NCBI RefSeq assembly: GCF_018604545.1
Contig: NZ_CP075896.1
Span: 7,068,001 to 7,132,000 of the forward strand
Direction of reading: 5' to 3'
From: Streptomyces koelreuteriae
Lineage (GTDB): Bacteria > Actinomycetota > Actinomycetes > Streptomycetales > Streptomycetaceae
Length of the DNA stretch: 64,000 nucleotides
The notes below the pieces were generated by a model. That model was not told the origin of the DNA and searched no databases. It saw only the letters and a program-made list of their open reading frames with translations. A program made the translations under genes and the position numbers. The first letter of the stretch is position 1. Each line of letters begins with the position of its first letter. Shown here in pieces: positions 9,001 to 16,034 of this stretch.

Positions 9001-10088
9001 GCGAGGCAGAGACGCGGATCCAGATCGGCGGCACGGCGGGCACCGAGCCCTACGAGGTCCTGGTGGGCCGGCAACTCCTGGGCGAGCTGGCCGGGTTGAT
9101 CGGCGGCCGGGCCAAGCGGGTCGCGATCGTCCACCCCGAGGCCCTGGCCGAGACGAGTGACGCGCTGCGCGCCGACCTGGCCGAGCAGGGCTACGACGTG
9201 GTCGCCATCCAGGTGCCCAACGCAGAAGAGGCCAAGACCGCCGAGGTCGCCGCCTACTGCTGGAAGGCGCTGGGCCAGTCCGGGTTCACGCGCACGGACG
9301 TCATCGTCGGCGTCGGCGGCGGCGCGACCACCGACCTGGCCGGATTCGTGGCCGCCACCTGGCTGCGCGGGGTGCGCTGGATCGCGATCCCGACGACCGT
9401 GCTGGCCATGGTCGACGCGGCCGTCGGCGGCAAGACCGGCATCAACACCGCCGAGGGCAAGAACCTGGTGGGCGCCTTCCACCCGCCTGCCGGTGTGCTC
9501 TGCGACCTGGCCGCGCTGGACTCCCTGCCGGTCAACGACTACGTCTCCGGGCTCGCCGAGGTCATCAAGGCCGGCTTCATCGCCGACCCGGTGATCCTCG
9601 ACCTCATCGAGTCCGACCCCGAGGCCGCCCGCACCCCGGCCGGCCCGCACACCGCCGAGCTCATCGAGCGCTCCATCCGGGTCAAGGCCGACGTGGTGTC
9701 GTCCGACCTGAAGGAGTCGGGCCTGCGCGAGATCCTCAACTACGGCCACACGCTCGGCCACGCCATCGAGAAGAACGAGCGCTACAAGTGGCGCCACGGC
9801 GCCGCCGTGTCCGTCGGGATGCACTTCGCCGCCGAACTCGGCCGCCTGGCAGGCCGGCTGGACGACGCCACGGCCGACCGCCACCGCACCGTCCTCGAAG
9901 CCGTCGGCCTGCCGCTGTACTACCGCCACGACCAGTGGCCCAAGCTGCTGGAGACCATGAAGGTCGACAAGAAGTCCCGCGGCGACCTGCTGCGCTTCAT
10001 CGTTCTCGACGGTCTGGCCAAGCCCACCGTCCTGGAGGGACCCGACCCGGCTGTGCTGCTCGCCGCGTACGGCGAAGTGGGGCAGTAA
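8997..10088 (+). CDS. aroB: 3-Dehydroquinate synthase
   Basis: Cyclises DAHP to 3-dehydroquinate, the second step of the shikimate pathway, with NAD+ and a divalent metal. 363 residues. The glycine-rich NAD loop VGGGATTDLAGFVAATWLRG, the KTGIN motif, and the metal ligands (Glu in GLAEVIKAGFI, His in NYGHTLGHAIE, a further His in WRHGAAVSVGM) are all present. It starts inside the aroK stop (ATGA overlap). It is the last aro gene here; the next gene has its own 164-base upstream region. Confidence 0.96.
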   Translation: MSEAETRIQIGGTAGTEPYEVLVGRQLLGELAGLIGGRAKRVAIVHPEALAETSDALRADLAEQGYDVVAIQVPNAEEAKTAEVAAYCWKALGQSGFTRTDVIVGVGGGATTDLAGFVAATWLRGVRWIAIPTTVLAMVDAAVGGKTGINTAEGKNLVGAFHPPAGVLCDLAALDSLPVNDYVSGLAEVIKAGFIADPVILDLIESDPEAARTPAGPHTAELIERSIRVKADVVSSDLKESGLREILNYGHTLGHAIEKNERYKWRHGAAVSVGMHFAAELGRLAGRLDDATADRHRTVLEAVGLPLYYRHDQWPKLLETMKVDKKSRGDLLRFIVLDGLAKPTVLEGPDPAVLLAAYGEVGQ

Positions 10089-10252
10089 GTCCTCCCGCGC
10101 TCCTTCTGCCCGAAACAGCCTTACGGCGCCGGGCACTTCGGGCCGCCCCCGGCCGTTCACACAACGATCGCCGGTGGCGGTACCGTTCGGTAGCAGCGGG
10201 TTCCGCCCCCGCAGTCAGCGCCCATCGCCTGTACGAGACGGAGTGGCACCGG

Positions 10253-11095
10253 ATGCAGCACGCAGTGGGTTCTCCGCTGCCGCCGCCCCACCAGCCGGGG
10301 CAGGGACCGGCCGCCGGCTGGTCGCCGGCCGCACACCACCCGGGTGCGCACCAGGGCTCCGCCCCCGTGCCCCCGCCGCCCCCGGCCCCGGGATACCCCG
10401 CGCCACCGCCCGGGCCGGCCGCGCCCCCGCATCAGGCCTCCGCCCCGCCGGACACCACCGGTCATGTGCCGCTGCCGCCGGGCGGTCCGGTCGCCATGCC
10501 CAGCGCGCCGCCCGCCGCGACGGGTCCCGACCTGGCGGGCACCACGCTCGCGGTGCTGCTCATCGGCCCCGCGGGCGCCGGGAAGACCAGCGTCGCCAAG
10601 TACTGGGCGGACCACCGCCGGATCCCCACGGCCCACATCAGCCTCGACGACGTACGCGAATGGGTCCGCTCGGGCTTCGCCGACCCCCAGTCCGGGTGGA
10701 ACGACAACTCGGAGGCGCAGTACCGCCTAGCCCGCCGCACCTGCGGCTTCGCCGCGCGGAACTTCCTGGCCAACGGCATCTCCTGCATCCTCGACGACGC
10801 CGTCTTCCCCGACCGGCCCGTCGTCGGCCTCGGCGGCTGGAAGCGGCACGTCGGGCCGGGCCTGCTGCCGGTCGTCCTCCTGCCGGGCCTGGAGATCGTC
10901 CTGGAGCGCAACGCCGAGCGCTCCGGCAACCGCCGCCTCAGCGACGACGAGGTCGCCCGCATCCACGGCCGCATGGCCGGCTGGTACGGCTCGGGCCTGC
11001 CGATCATCGACAACTCCCAGCTCGACATCCCGCAGACGGCCCAGGTCCTGAACGACGTGCTGTCCCGCTCCATCGCGAGTCCACCCCAGTGGTGA
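10253..11095 (+). CDS. Proline-rich P-loop NTPase/kinase-like protein
   Basis: 280 residues in two parts. Residues 1-95 are Pro/Ala/Gly-rich and disordered. Residues 97-280 form a compact P-loop domain with Walker A GPAGAGKTS (105-113), an ISLDDVREWV motif resembling the substrate-binding region of AAA_33/zeta-toxin/polynucleotide-kinase-like ATPases, and ILDDAVFPDRPVV as a probable Walker B. The domain most resembles small metabolite or nucleic-acid kinases of the AAA_33 type; the substrate is unknown. The ATG at 10253 is chosen because upstream codons overlap aroB in another frame and lack a plausible N-terminus. It sits alone after aroB, before an intergenic repeat. Confidence 0.75.
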   Translation: MQHAVGSPLPPPHQPGQGPAAGWSPAAHHPGAHQGSAPVPPPPPAPGYPAPPPGPAAPPHQASAPPDTTGHVPLPPGGPVAMPSAPPAATGPDLAGTTLAVLLIGPAGAGKTSVAKYWADHRRIPTAHISLDDVREWVRSGFADPQSGWNDNSEAQYRLARRTCGFAARNFLANGISCILDDAVFPDRPVVGLGGWKRHVGPGLLPVVLLPGLEIVLERNAERSGNRRLSDDEVARIHGRMAGWYGSGLPIIDNSQLDIPQTAQVLNDVLSRSIASPPQW

Positions 11096-11152
11096 GCGCC
11101 CCATAGGGGCGCGGGGAACTGCGCGACAAGCCCCCACACACCCGCGGACGGC
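11096..11152 (+). repeat. Streptomyces-type intergenic repeat element, copy 1
   Basis: Begins directly after the preceding stop codon. It has a perfect 7-base stem (GCGCCCC, loop ATA, GGGGCGC, 11096-11112), then the invariant word GGGGAACTGCGCGA, then a C-rich block (CCCCC) that could pair with the GGGG, and a CACCCGCGG tail. A second copy with the same order of blocks lies at 36525-36582. I remember this word as very common between genes in Streptomyces genomes. Confidence 0.7.
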
Positions 11153-11261
11153 ACACAACGAGTGCGGCATACCCGCTCCCCGAACGGCACCCTGCCCACC
11201 CGGACAGATCGGGCACCGCCCACTCAGACGCCCTCAACCGGCGCCAAACCGGCAGAGCTCT

Positions 11262-11267
11262 TACGCT
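11262..11267 (+). promoter_or_regulatory. Putative -10 box for a leaderless transcript
   Basis: TACGCT ends 6 bases before the ATG at 11274, so initiation is predicted at or next to the start codon. There is no ribosome binding site in front of this gene, which fits leaderless translation, common in streptomycetes. Confidence 0.45.
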
Positions 11268-11273
11268 CGGGTC

Positions 11274-12383
11274 ATGTCAGAGGTGTACGCGGCCCGCCGG
11301 ACGCGTCTGAGGGAATACTGCAACGCGGGCGGCAGCGCGGCGGCGCTGGTCTCCCGCCCCGCCAACGTGCGCTATCTCGCGGGCCCCGCCCCGCAGGGCG
11401 CCGTTCTGCTGCTCGGCAAGACCGAGGACCTCCTGGTGTGTGCCGGCCCGATCGAAGGCCGCACCGCGCAGGAGCGCCCCGACGAGGCCCTGCGCGTCCA
11501 GAACCTGCCCGGATCCGGCGGCGGCGACCCGGCCGTCGCGGCCGCCGACATCGCCGCGGGCCAGGGAGCCGACTCCCTCGCCGTGGAGGAGCACCACCTC
11601 ACCGTGGCCCGGCACCGCGCCCTCGGCTCGGTCGCCCCCCGGCTGCGCCTGGCGGGCCTCGGCTCCGCCGTGGAGCAGCTCAGGGTGGTCAAGGACGAGG
11701 AGGAGATCTCCTGCCTGCGCATCGGCGCCGAGATCGCCGACCAGGCCCTGGGCGAGCTGCTGGAGTCCATCCTCGTCGGCCGGACCGAGCGCCATCTCGC
11801 CCTGGAGCTCGAACGACGCCTCGTGGACCACGGGGCCGACGGACCGGCCTTCCCGACCTCCGTCGCCACCGGGCCCAACGCGGGCCGCCCCGGCCACCGG
11901 CCCACCGACCGCCGCGTGGAGGAAGGGGACTTCCTCTCCGTCTGCCTCGGCGCGACGTATCGCGGCTACCGCTGTGAGATCGGCCGTACGTTCGTCATCG
12001 GCACGGCTCCCGCAGACTGGCAGATCGAGCTGTACGACCTGGTCTTCGCCGCCCAGCGCGCCGGACGTGAGAGCCTGGTACCCGGCGTCGCCTGCCGGGA
12101 CGTCGACCGGGCCGCACGCCAGGTGCTGGACTCCGCGGGGTACACGGAGGGCCTCACGGCCCTCACCGGACACGGGGTCGGGCTCGAAATCGACGAGGAC
12201 CCTCAATTGAGTCCCGCGGCCATGGGTAAACTGGACGCTTGCGTGCCGGTCACCGTCGAACCGGGGGTCCACCTCCCGGGCCGGGGCGGTGTCCGGATCG
12301 ATGACACGCTCGTCGTCCGCCCCGAGGCGGACGGCGGACCCGAGCTACTCACCATCACGACCAAGGAGCTGCTCGCCCTGTAG
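11274..12383 (+). CDS. M24-family peptidase homologue (aminopeptidase P/prolidase-like) with altered metal ligands
   Basis: 369 residues: an N-terminal creatinase-like domain (about 1-135) and a pita-bread M24 domain. Known M24 enzymes bind two metals through Asp, Asp, His, Glu, Glu. Here the aligned positions read Cys224 (in LSVCLGATY), Glu235 (RCEIGRTF), His300 (TGHGVGLEIDEDP), Glu329 (TVEPGVHLPG) and Asp343 (GVRIDDT). Three of the five are substituted, and the usual His in the HE.P loop is Asp. The fold is clear, but ordinary dinuclear-metal activity is doubtful. It sits just upstream of efp, where many bacteria keep a true proline peptidase, so annotation as PepQ would be easy but may be wrong. 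Confidence 0.85.
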   Translation: MSEVYAARRTRLREYCNAGGSAAALVSRPANVRYLAGPAPQGAVLLLGKTEDLLVCAGPIEGRTAQERPDEALRVQNLPGSGGGDPAVAAADIAAGQGADSLAVEEHHLTVARHRALGSVAPRLRLAGLGSAVEQLRVVKDEEEISCLRIGAEIADQALGELLESILVGRTERHLALELERRLVDHGADGPAFPTSVATGPNAGRPGHRPTDRRVEEGDFLSVCLGATYRGYRCEIGRTFVIGTAPADWQIELYDLVFAAQRAGRESLVPGVACRDVDRAARQVLDSAGYTEGLTALTGHGVGLEIDEDPQLSPAAMGKLDACVPVTVEPGVHLPGRGGVRIDDTLVVRPEADGGPELLTITTKELLAL

Positions 12384-12436
12384 CCAGGCAGGTGCGTGCC
12401 CCGGGGTCGTACGTCAGTCCAGGAGATTCCGCAACC

Positions 12437-13003
12437 GTGGCTTCCACGAACGACCTCAAGAACGGCATGGTGCTCAAGCTCGAAGGCGGCCAGCTCTGGT
12501 CCGTCGTCGAGTTCCAGCACGTCAAGCCCGGCAAGGGCCCGGCCTTCGTGCGCACCAAGCTCAAGAACGTGCTCTCCGGCAAGGTCGTCGACAAGACCTT
12601 CAACGCCGGCGTCAAGGTCGAAACGGCCACCGTCGACAAGCGGGACATGCAGTTCTCCTACATGGACGGCGATTACTTCGTCTTCATGGACATGGAGACC
12701 TACGACCAGCTGCACGTCGACCGCAAGGCCGTCGGCGACGCCGCCAACTTCCTGATCGAGGGCTTCACCGCCACCGTCGCGCAGCACGAGGGCGAGGTGC
12801 TCTTCGTCGAGCTGCCCGCCGCCGTCGAGCTCGTCATCCAGGAGACCGAGCCGGGCGTCCAGGGCGACCGCTCCACGGGCGGCACCAAGCCCGCCACGCT
12901 GGAGACCGGCCACCAGATCCAGGTGCCCCTCTTCATCACCACCGGTGAGAAGATCAAGGTCGACACCCGCACCAGCGACTACCTCGGCCGGGTGAACAGC
13001 TAA
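12437..13003 (+). CDS. efp: Elongation factor P
   Basis: Relieves ribosome stalling at consecutive prolines. 188 residues with the three beta-barrel domains of EF-P. The domain I loop reads KPGKGPAF with Lys33 at the tip; the PGKGP form is, as I recall, typical of actinobacterial EF-P that works without lysylation. The start is the GTG at 12437, giving the conserved N-terminus ASTNDLKNGM, with AGGAGA about 10 bases upstream. nusB starts 2 bases after the stop, so the two genes are one unit; the M24 homologue lies just upstream. Confidence 0.96.
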   Translation: MASTNDLKNGMVLKLEGGQLWSVVEFQHVKPGKGPAFVRTKLKNVLSGKVVDKTFNAGVKVETATVDKRDMQFSYMDGDYFVFMDMETYDQLHVDRKAVGDAANFLIEGFTATVAQHEGEVLFVELPAAVELVIQETEPGVQGDRSTGGTKPATLETGHQIQVPLFITTGEKIKVDTRTSDYLGRVNS

Positions 13004-13005
13004 CC

Positions 13006-13440
13006 GTGGCTGCCCGCAACACGGCCCGCAAGCGCGCCTTCCAGATCCTCTTCGAGGGCGACCAGCGCGGCGCCGAGGTCCTGACGGTCCTCGCCGACTG
13101 GGTCCGGCTCTCCCGGGCCGACACCCGGCAGCCGCCGGTGAGCGAGTACACGATGGAGCTGGTCGAGGGCTACGCGCAGCGCGCGAAGCGCATCGACGAG
13201 CTGATCGCCCAGTACTCGGTCGGCTGGACACTCGACCGGATGCCGGTCGTCGACCGCAATATCCTGCGGCTCGGCGCCTACGAGCTGATCTGGGTCGACG
13301 AGACCCCGGACGCCGTCGTCCTGGACGAGATGGTGCAGCTGGCCAAGGAGTTCTCCACGGACGAGTCGCCCTCGTTCGTGAACGGCCTGCTCGGTCGGCT
13401 GAAGGACCTCAAGCCCTCGCTCCGCCGCGACGAGGACTGA
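13006..13440 (+). CDS. nusB: Transcription antitermination protein NusB
   Basis: RNA-binding partner of NusE (ribosomal protein S10) in rRNA antitermination. 144 residues, all helical; the N-terminus AARNTARKRAFQILFEGDQRG is the family's Arg-rich RNA-binding helix, and the C-terminal part has PVVDRNILRLGAYELI and SFVNGLLGRL. The GTG at 13006 lies 2 bases after efp. Two large hairpins follow, separating it from bldD, which runs towards it. Confidence 0.95.
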   Translation: MAARNTARKRAFQILFEGDQRGAEVLTVLADWVRLSRADTRQPPVSEYTMELVEGYAQRAKRIDELIAQYSVGWTLDRMPVVDRNILRLGAYELIWVDETPDAVVLDEMVQLAKEFSTDESPSFVNGLLGRLKDLKPSLRRDED

Positions 13441-13447
13441 GACAGAC

Positions 13448-13497
13448 GGAATGCCGGAGGGCCCGCAGCAAGCTTGCTGCGGGCCCTCCGGCATTCC
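13448..13497. terminator. Perfect 50-base palindrome, bidirectional terminator-like
   Basis: Positions 13448-13497 read the same on both strands with no mismatch; the centre is AAGCTT. In RNA this gives a stem of more than 20 pairs with a minimal loop. It lies 7 bases after the nusB stop, and there is no U-run, as usual for Streptomyces terminators. Confidence 0.85.
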
Positions 13498-13530
13498 CTC
13501 CCGCGACGGGGGCCGTCAGGCCCCCAGAAC

Positions 13531-13576
13531 GCCGCCGGGGTGGCCGGAACCATCTGGTTCCGGCCACCCCGGCGGC
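13531..13576. terminator. Second hairpin between nusB and bldD
   Basis: A perfect 21-base stem (13531-13551 with 13556-13576) closes a 4-base ATCT loop. It lies 40 bases before the bldD stop codon on the minus strand, so it most likely terminates bldD, while the palindrome at 13448 serves nusB. A weaker 7-pair hairpin (GGGGGCC...GGCCCCC, 13508-13525) lies between them. Confidence 0.85.
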
Positions 13577-13616
13577 ACGTTTCTGCGCTGGCCCCTGAGG
13601 GCTCGGGCTGAGGGGC

Positions 13617-14120
13617 TCAGACCTCCTCGTGGGAGGCGACCGCGCGGCGCGCGTCCGCGTCCAGGACACCCCAGCTGATCAGCTGCTCGGTGAGGACCGA
13701 GGGCGACTGGTCGTAGATGACGGCGAGTGTGCGCAGGTCGTCCTGGCGGATCGAGAGCACCTTGCCGTTGTAGTCGCCGCGCTGCGACTGGATCGTGGCC
13801 GCGTAGCGCTGCAGGGGGCCCGCCTTCTCGGCCGGCACCGTGGCCAGCCGCTCCAGGTCCAGGACCAGCTTCGGCGGCGGCTCGGCGGCGCCGCCCGGGG
13901 TGGTGCCCGGGAGCAGCTCCTGCACGGGAACGCCGTAGAAGTCCGCCAGCTCGGCGAGGCGCTGCACGGTCACGGCGCGGTCGCCGCGCTCGTACGACCC
14001 GACCACGACCGCCTTCCAGCGTCCCTGGGACTTCTCCTCGACACCGTGGAGGGAAAGGCCCTGCTGGGTGCGGATCGCCCGGAGCTTGGCCCCGAGCTGT
14101 TTGGCGTATTCGCTGGACAT
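13617..14120 (-). CDS. bldD: Developmental master regulator BldD
   Basis: Represses sporulation genes during vegetative growth when dimerised by tetrameric cyclic-di-GMP. 167 residues. The N-terminal XRE helix-turn-helix (about 10-70) includes LRAIRTQQGLSLHGVEEKS and SYERGDRAVTVQRLAELADFYG. The C-terminal domain has the ligand signature RxD-x8-RxxD as R114-G-D116 and R125-Q-D-D128, intact. The start is the inner ATG at 14120, matching the known MSSEYAKQLG N-terminus; five more codons are open upstream. It runs opposite to nusB and away from pyrR. Two BldD boxes in its own upstream region indicate autoregulation. Confidence 0.97.
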   Translation of the reverse strand: MSSEYAKQLGAKLRAIRTQQGLSLHGVEEKSQGRWKAVVVGSYERGDRAVTVQRLAELADFYGVPVQELLPGTTPGGAAEPPPKLVLDLERLATVPAEKAGPLQRYAATIQSQRGDYNGKVLSIRQDDLRTLAVIYDQSPSVLTEQLISWGVLDADARRAVASHEEV

Positions 14121-14177
14121 ATAGCTCCCCGGCACTGTGTCGACGCGGTCAGCTGTGTTGCCGGACCGCGCGGCTGG

Positions 14178-14205
14178 TAACTCACTGTGAGGTTACGCAG
14201 CGTTA
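14178..14205 (-). promoter_or_regulatory. Two tandem BldD boxes upstream of bldD
   Basis: The BldD consensus (TNAC, five bases, GTNA) is matched exactly twice: TAACTCACTGTGA at 14178-14190 and TTACGCAGCGTTA at 14193-14205, with centres 15 bases apart. They lie 58-85 bases upstream of the bldD start codon. BldD is known to repress its own gene; the double site fits binding of two dimers. The site is also about 180 bases upstream of pyrR. Confidence 0.8.
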
Positions 14206-14276
14206 CTCTGCCGCGTCAAGCCGAATGGTCCGCACCGACTCTTCCGTGGTATCAGCACTCTGTTAGGCCGAATGGG

Positions 14277-14321
14277 TGATCCGAGGGGGCCGTCGGAATG
14301 ATCGAGGGGGCCTGCTACCGT
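14277..14321 (+). promoter_or_regulatory. Putative pyr operon promoter with direct repeats
   Basis: Two direct repeats, TGATCCGAGGGGGCC (14277-14291) and TGATCGAGGGGGCC (14299-14312), are followed at once by TACCGT (14316-14321), a fair -10 box. Transcription from about 14328 would give a leader of roughly 59 bases. The repeats lie where a -35 element or activator site would be; no good -35 hexamer is seen. Confidence 0.4.
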
Positions 14322-14351
14322 GTATGGCGCAATCCCGACGTCCTTTAAGGT

Positions 14352-14376
14352 CCGTCCCGTGAGGCGGAGAAGGAGG
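14352..14376 (+). promoter_or_regulatory. PyrR-type RNA binding loop next to the pyrR ribosome binding site
   Basis: The RNA 14352-14367 (CCGTCCCGTGAGGCGG) folds as a short hairpin with one bulged U and contains TCCCGTGAGGC, close to the known PyrR recognition sequence (UCCNGNGAGGY). The ribosome site AGGAGG (14371-14376) starts four bases later and the ATG is at 14387. No terminator/antiterminator pair is visible, so this arrangement suggests that PyrR with UMP blocks translation initiation, as described for mycobacteria. Confidence 0.6.
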
Positions 14377-14386
14377 TCCGTTTCGT

Positions 14387-14953
14387 ATGGACACGCACGA
14401 CACGCAGTCCGATGCCCGGCCCGTTCTCGAAGGGCCCGACATCGCGCGGGTACTGACCCGCATCGCCCATGAGATCGTCGAGCGCGCCAAGGGCGCCGAC
14501 GACGTGGTGCTCCTCGGCATTCCGACCCGGGGCGTCTTCCTCGCCCGGCGGCTCGCCGACAAGCTCGAGCAGATCACCGAACGCAAGGTTCCGTGCGGCT
14601 CGCTCGACATCACCATGTACCGCGACGACCTGCGCATGCACCCGCCGCGTGCGCTGGCCCGCACCGAGATCCCCGGTGACGGCATCGACGGCAAGCTGGT
14701 CGTCCTCGTCGACGACGTGCTCTTCTCCGGCCGCACCATCCGGGCCGCCCTCGACGCGCTGAACGACATCGGGCGCCCGCGCGCGGTGCAGCTCGCCGTC
14801 CTCGTCGACCGCGGCCACCGCGAACTGCCCATCCGCGCCGACTACGTCGGCAAGAACCTCCCCACGTCGTTGCGGGAGACGGTCAAGGTCCAGCTCGCCG
14901 AGGAGGACGGTCGCGACACCGTGCTGCTCGGTGCCAAGCAGACCTCCCAGTAG
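14387..14953 (+). CDS. pyrR: Pyrimidine operon regulator/uracil phosphoribosyltransferase PyrR
   Basis: UMP-responsive RNA-binding regulator with weak uracil phosphoribosyltransferase activity. 188 residues, slightly longer than the Bacillus protein by an N-terminal extension. The PRPP-binding loop VVLVDDVLFSGRTIRAALDA (about residues 105-124) and the YRDDLR flap are intact. It heads the pyrimidine operon and has a probable PyrR-binding hairpin directly before its own ribosome site, implying autogenous control. pyrB follows after 98 bases. Confidence 0.95.
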   Translation: MDTHDTQSDARPVLEGPDIARVLTRIAHEIVERAKGADDVVLLGIPTRGVFLARRLADKLEQITERKVPCGSLDITMYRDDLRMHPPRALARTEIPGDGIDGKLVVLVDDVLFSGRTIRAALDALNDIGRPRAVQLAVLVDRGHRELPIRADYVGKNLPTSLRETVKVQLAEEDGRDTVLLGAKQTSQ

Positions 14954-15051
14954 CGCCTTCAGGCGTACGCCGCTGTCGTACGCCGGCTCAGTGCGCCCCC
15001 GCGCACCCGTCTGCCCGAAATTCTCCTGAACTGCCCTACGGAGCCTGACAG

Positions 15052-16029
15052 ATGCTGCGTCATCTCATCTCGGCCGCCGACCTCACCCGCGACGACGCCG
15101 TCCTGATCCTCGACACCGCCGAGGAGATGGCCCGGGTCGCCGACCGGCCGATCAAGAAGCTGCCGACCCTGCGCGGCCGCACGATCGTCAACCTCTTCTT
15201 CGAGGACTCCACCCGGACCCGGATCTCCTTCGAGGCCGCCGAGAAGCGGCTGTCCGCGGACGTCATCAACTTCTCCGCCAAGGGCTCCAGCGTCTCCAAG
15301 GGCGAGTCCCTGAAGGACACCGCCCAGACCCTGGAGGCCATGGGCGTCGACGCCGTGGTCATCCGGCACGGCGCCTCCGGAGCCCCCTACCGGCTGGCCA
15401 ACTCCGGCTGGATCGACGCGGCCGTCGTCAACGCCGGCGACGGCACCCACCAGCACCCCACGCAGGCCCTGCTGGACGCCTTCACCATGCGCCGCCGTCT
15501 GGTCGGCCCGGACGCCGGGCTCGGCCAGGACCTCGCCGGCCGGCGCATCACGATCGTCGGCGACATCCTGCACAGCCGGGTCGCCCGCTCCAACGTCGAC
15601 CTGCTGCACACCCTCGGCGCCGAGGTCACCCTCGTCGCCCCGCCGACCCTGGTGCCCGTCGGCATCGAGACCTGGCCCTGCGAGGTGTCGTACGACCTCG
15701 ACAGCACCCTGCCCAAGTCCGACGCGGTGATGATGCTGCGCGTCCAGCGCGAGCGCATGAACGCCGCCTTCTTCCCGACCGAGCGCGAGTACTCCCGGCG
15801 CTACGGCCTCGACGGCGACCGCATGGCGCGGATGCCCGAGCACGCCGTCGTGATGCACCCCGGCCCGATGGTCCGGGGCATGGAGATCACCGCCGAGGTC
15901 GCCGACTCCGACCGCTGCACCGTCGTCGAGCAGGTCGCAAACGGAGTGTCCATCCGGATGGCCGTCCTGTACCTGCTGCTCGGTGGCAACGAACCCGCCG
16001 TCACCCAGTCCCGTACCGAGGAGAAGTAA
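15052..16029 (+). CDS. pyrB: Aspartate carbamoyltransferase catalytic subunit
   Basis: Joins carbamoyl phosphate and aspartate, the committed step of UMP synthesis. 325 residues. Carbamoyl-phosphate motif STRTRISFE (about residues 52-60), HPTQALLDAFT and the aspartate-side MRVQRERM and HPGPM loops are present. No pyrI regulatory subunit gene is present. The 98-base gap after pyrR contains no terminator that I can see. pyrC follows after 5 bases. Confidence 0.96.
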   Translation: MLRHLISAADLTRDDAVLILDTAEEMARVADRPIKKLPTLRGRTIVNLFFEDSTRTRISFEAAEKRLSADVINFSAKGSSVSKGESLKDTAQTLEAMGVDAVVIRHGASGAPYRLANSGWIDAAVVNAGDGTHQHPTQALLDAFTMRRRLVGPDAGLGQDLAGRRITIVGDILHSRVARSNVDLLHTLGAEVTLVAPPTLVPVGIETWPCEVSYDLDSTLPKSDAVMMLRVQRERMNAAFFPTEREYSRRYGLDGDRMARMPEHAVVMHPGPMVRGMEITAEVADSDRCTVVEQVANGVSIRMAVLYLLLGGNEPAVTQSRTEEK

Positions 16030-16034
16030 GACCC

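Noticed and set aside
13448..13540. Short frames on both strands starting with the same peptide in the palindrome
   Set aside because: They exist only because the palindrome is symmetrical; no ribosome sites and no function suggested.
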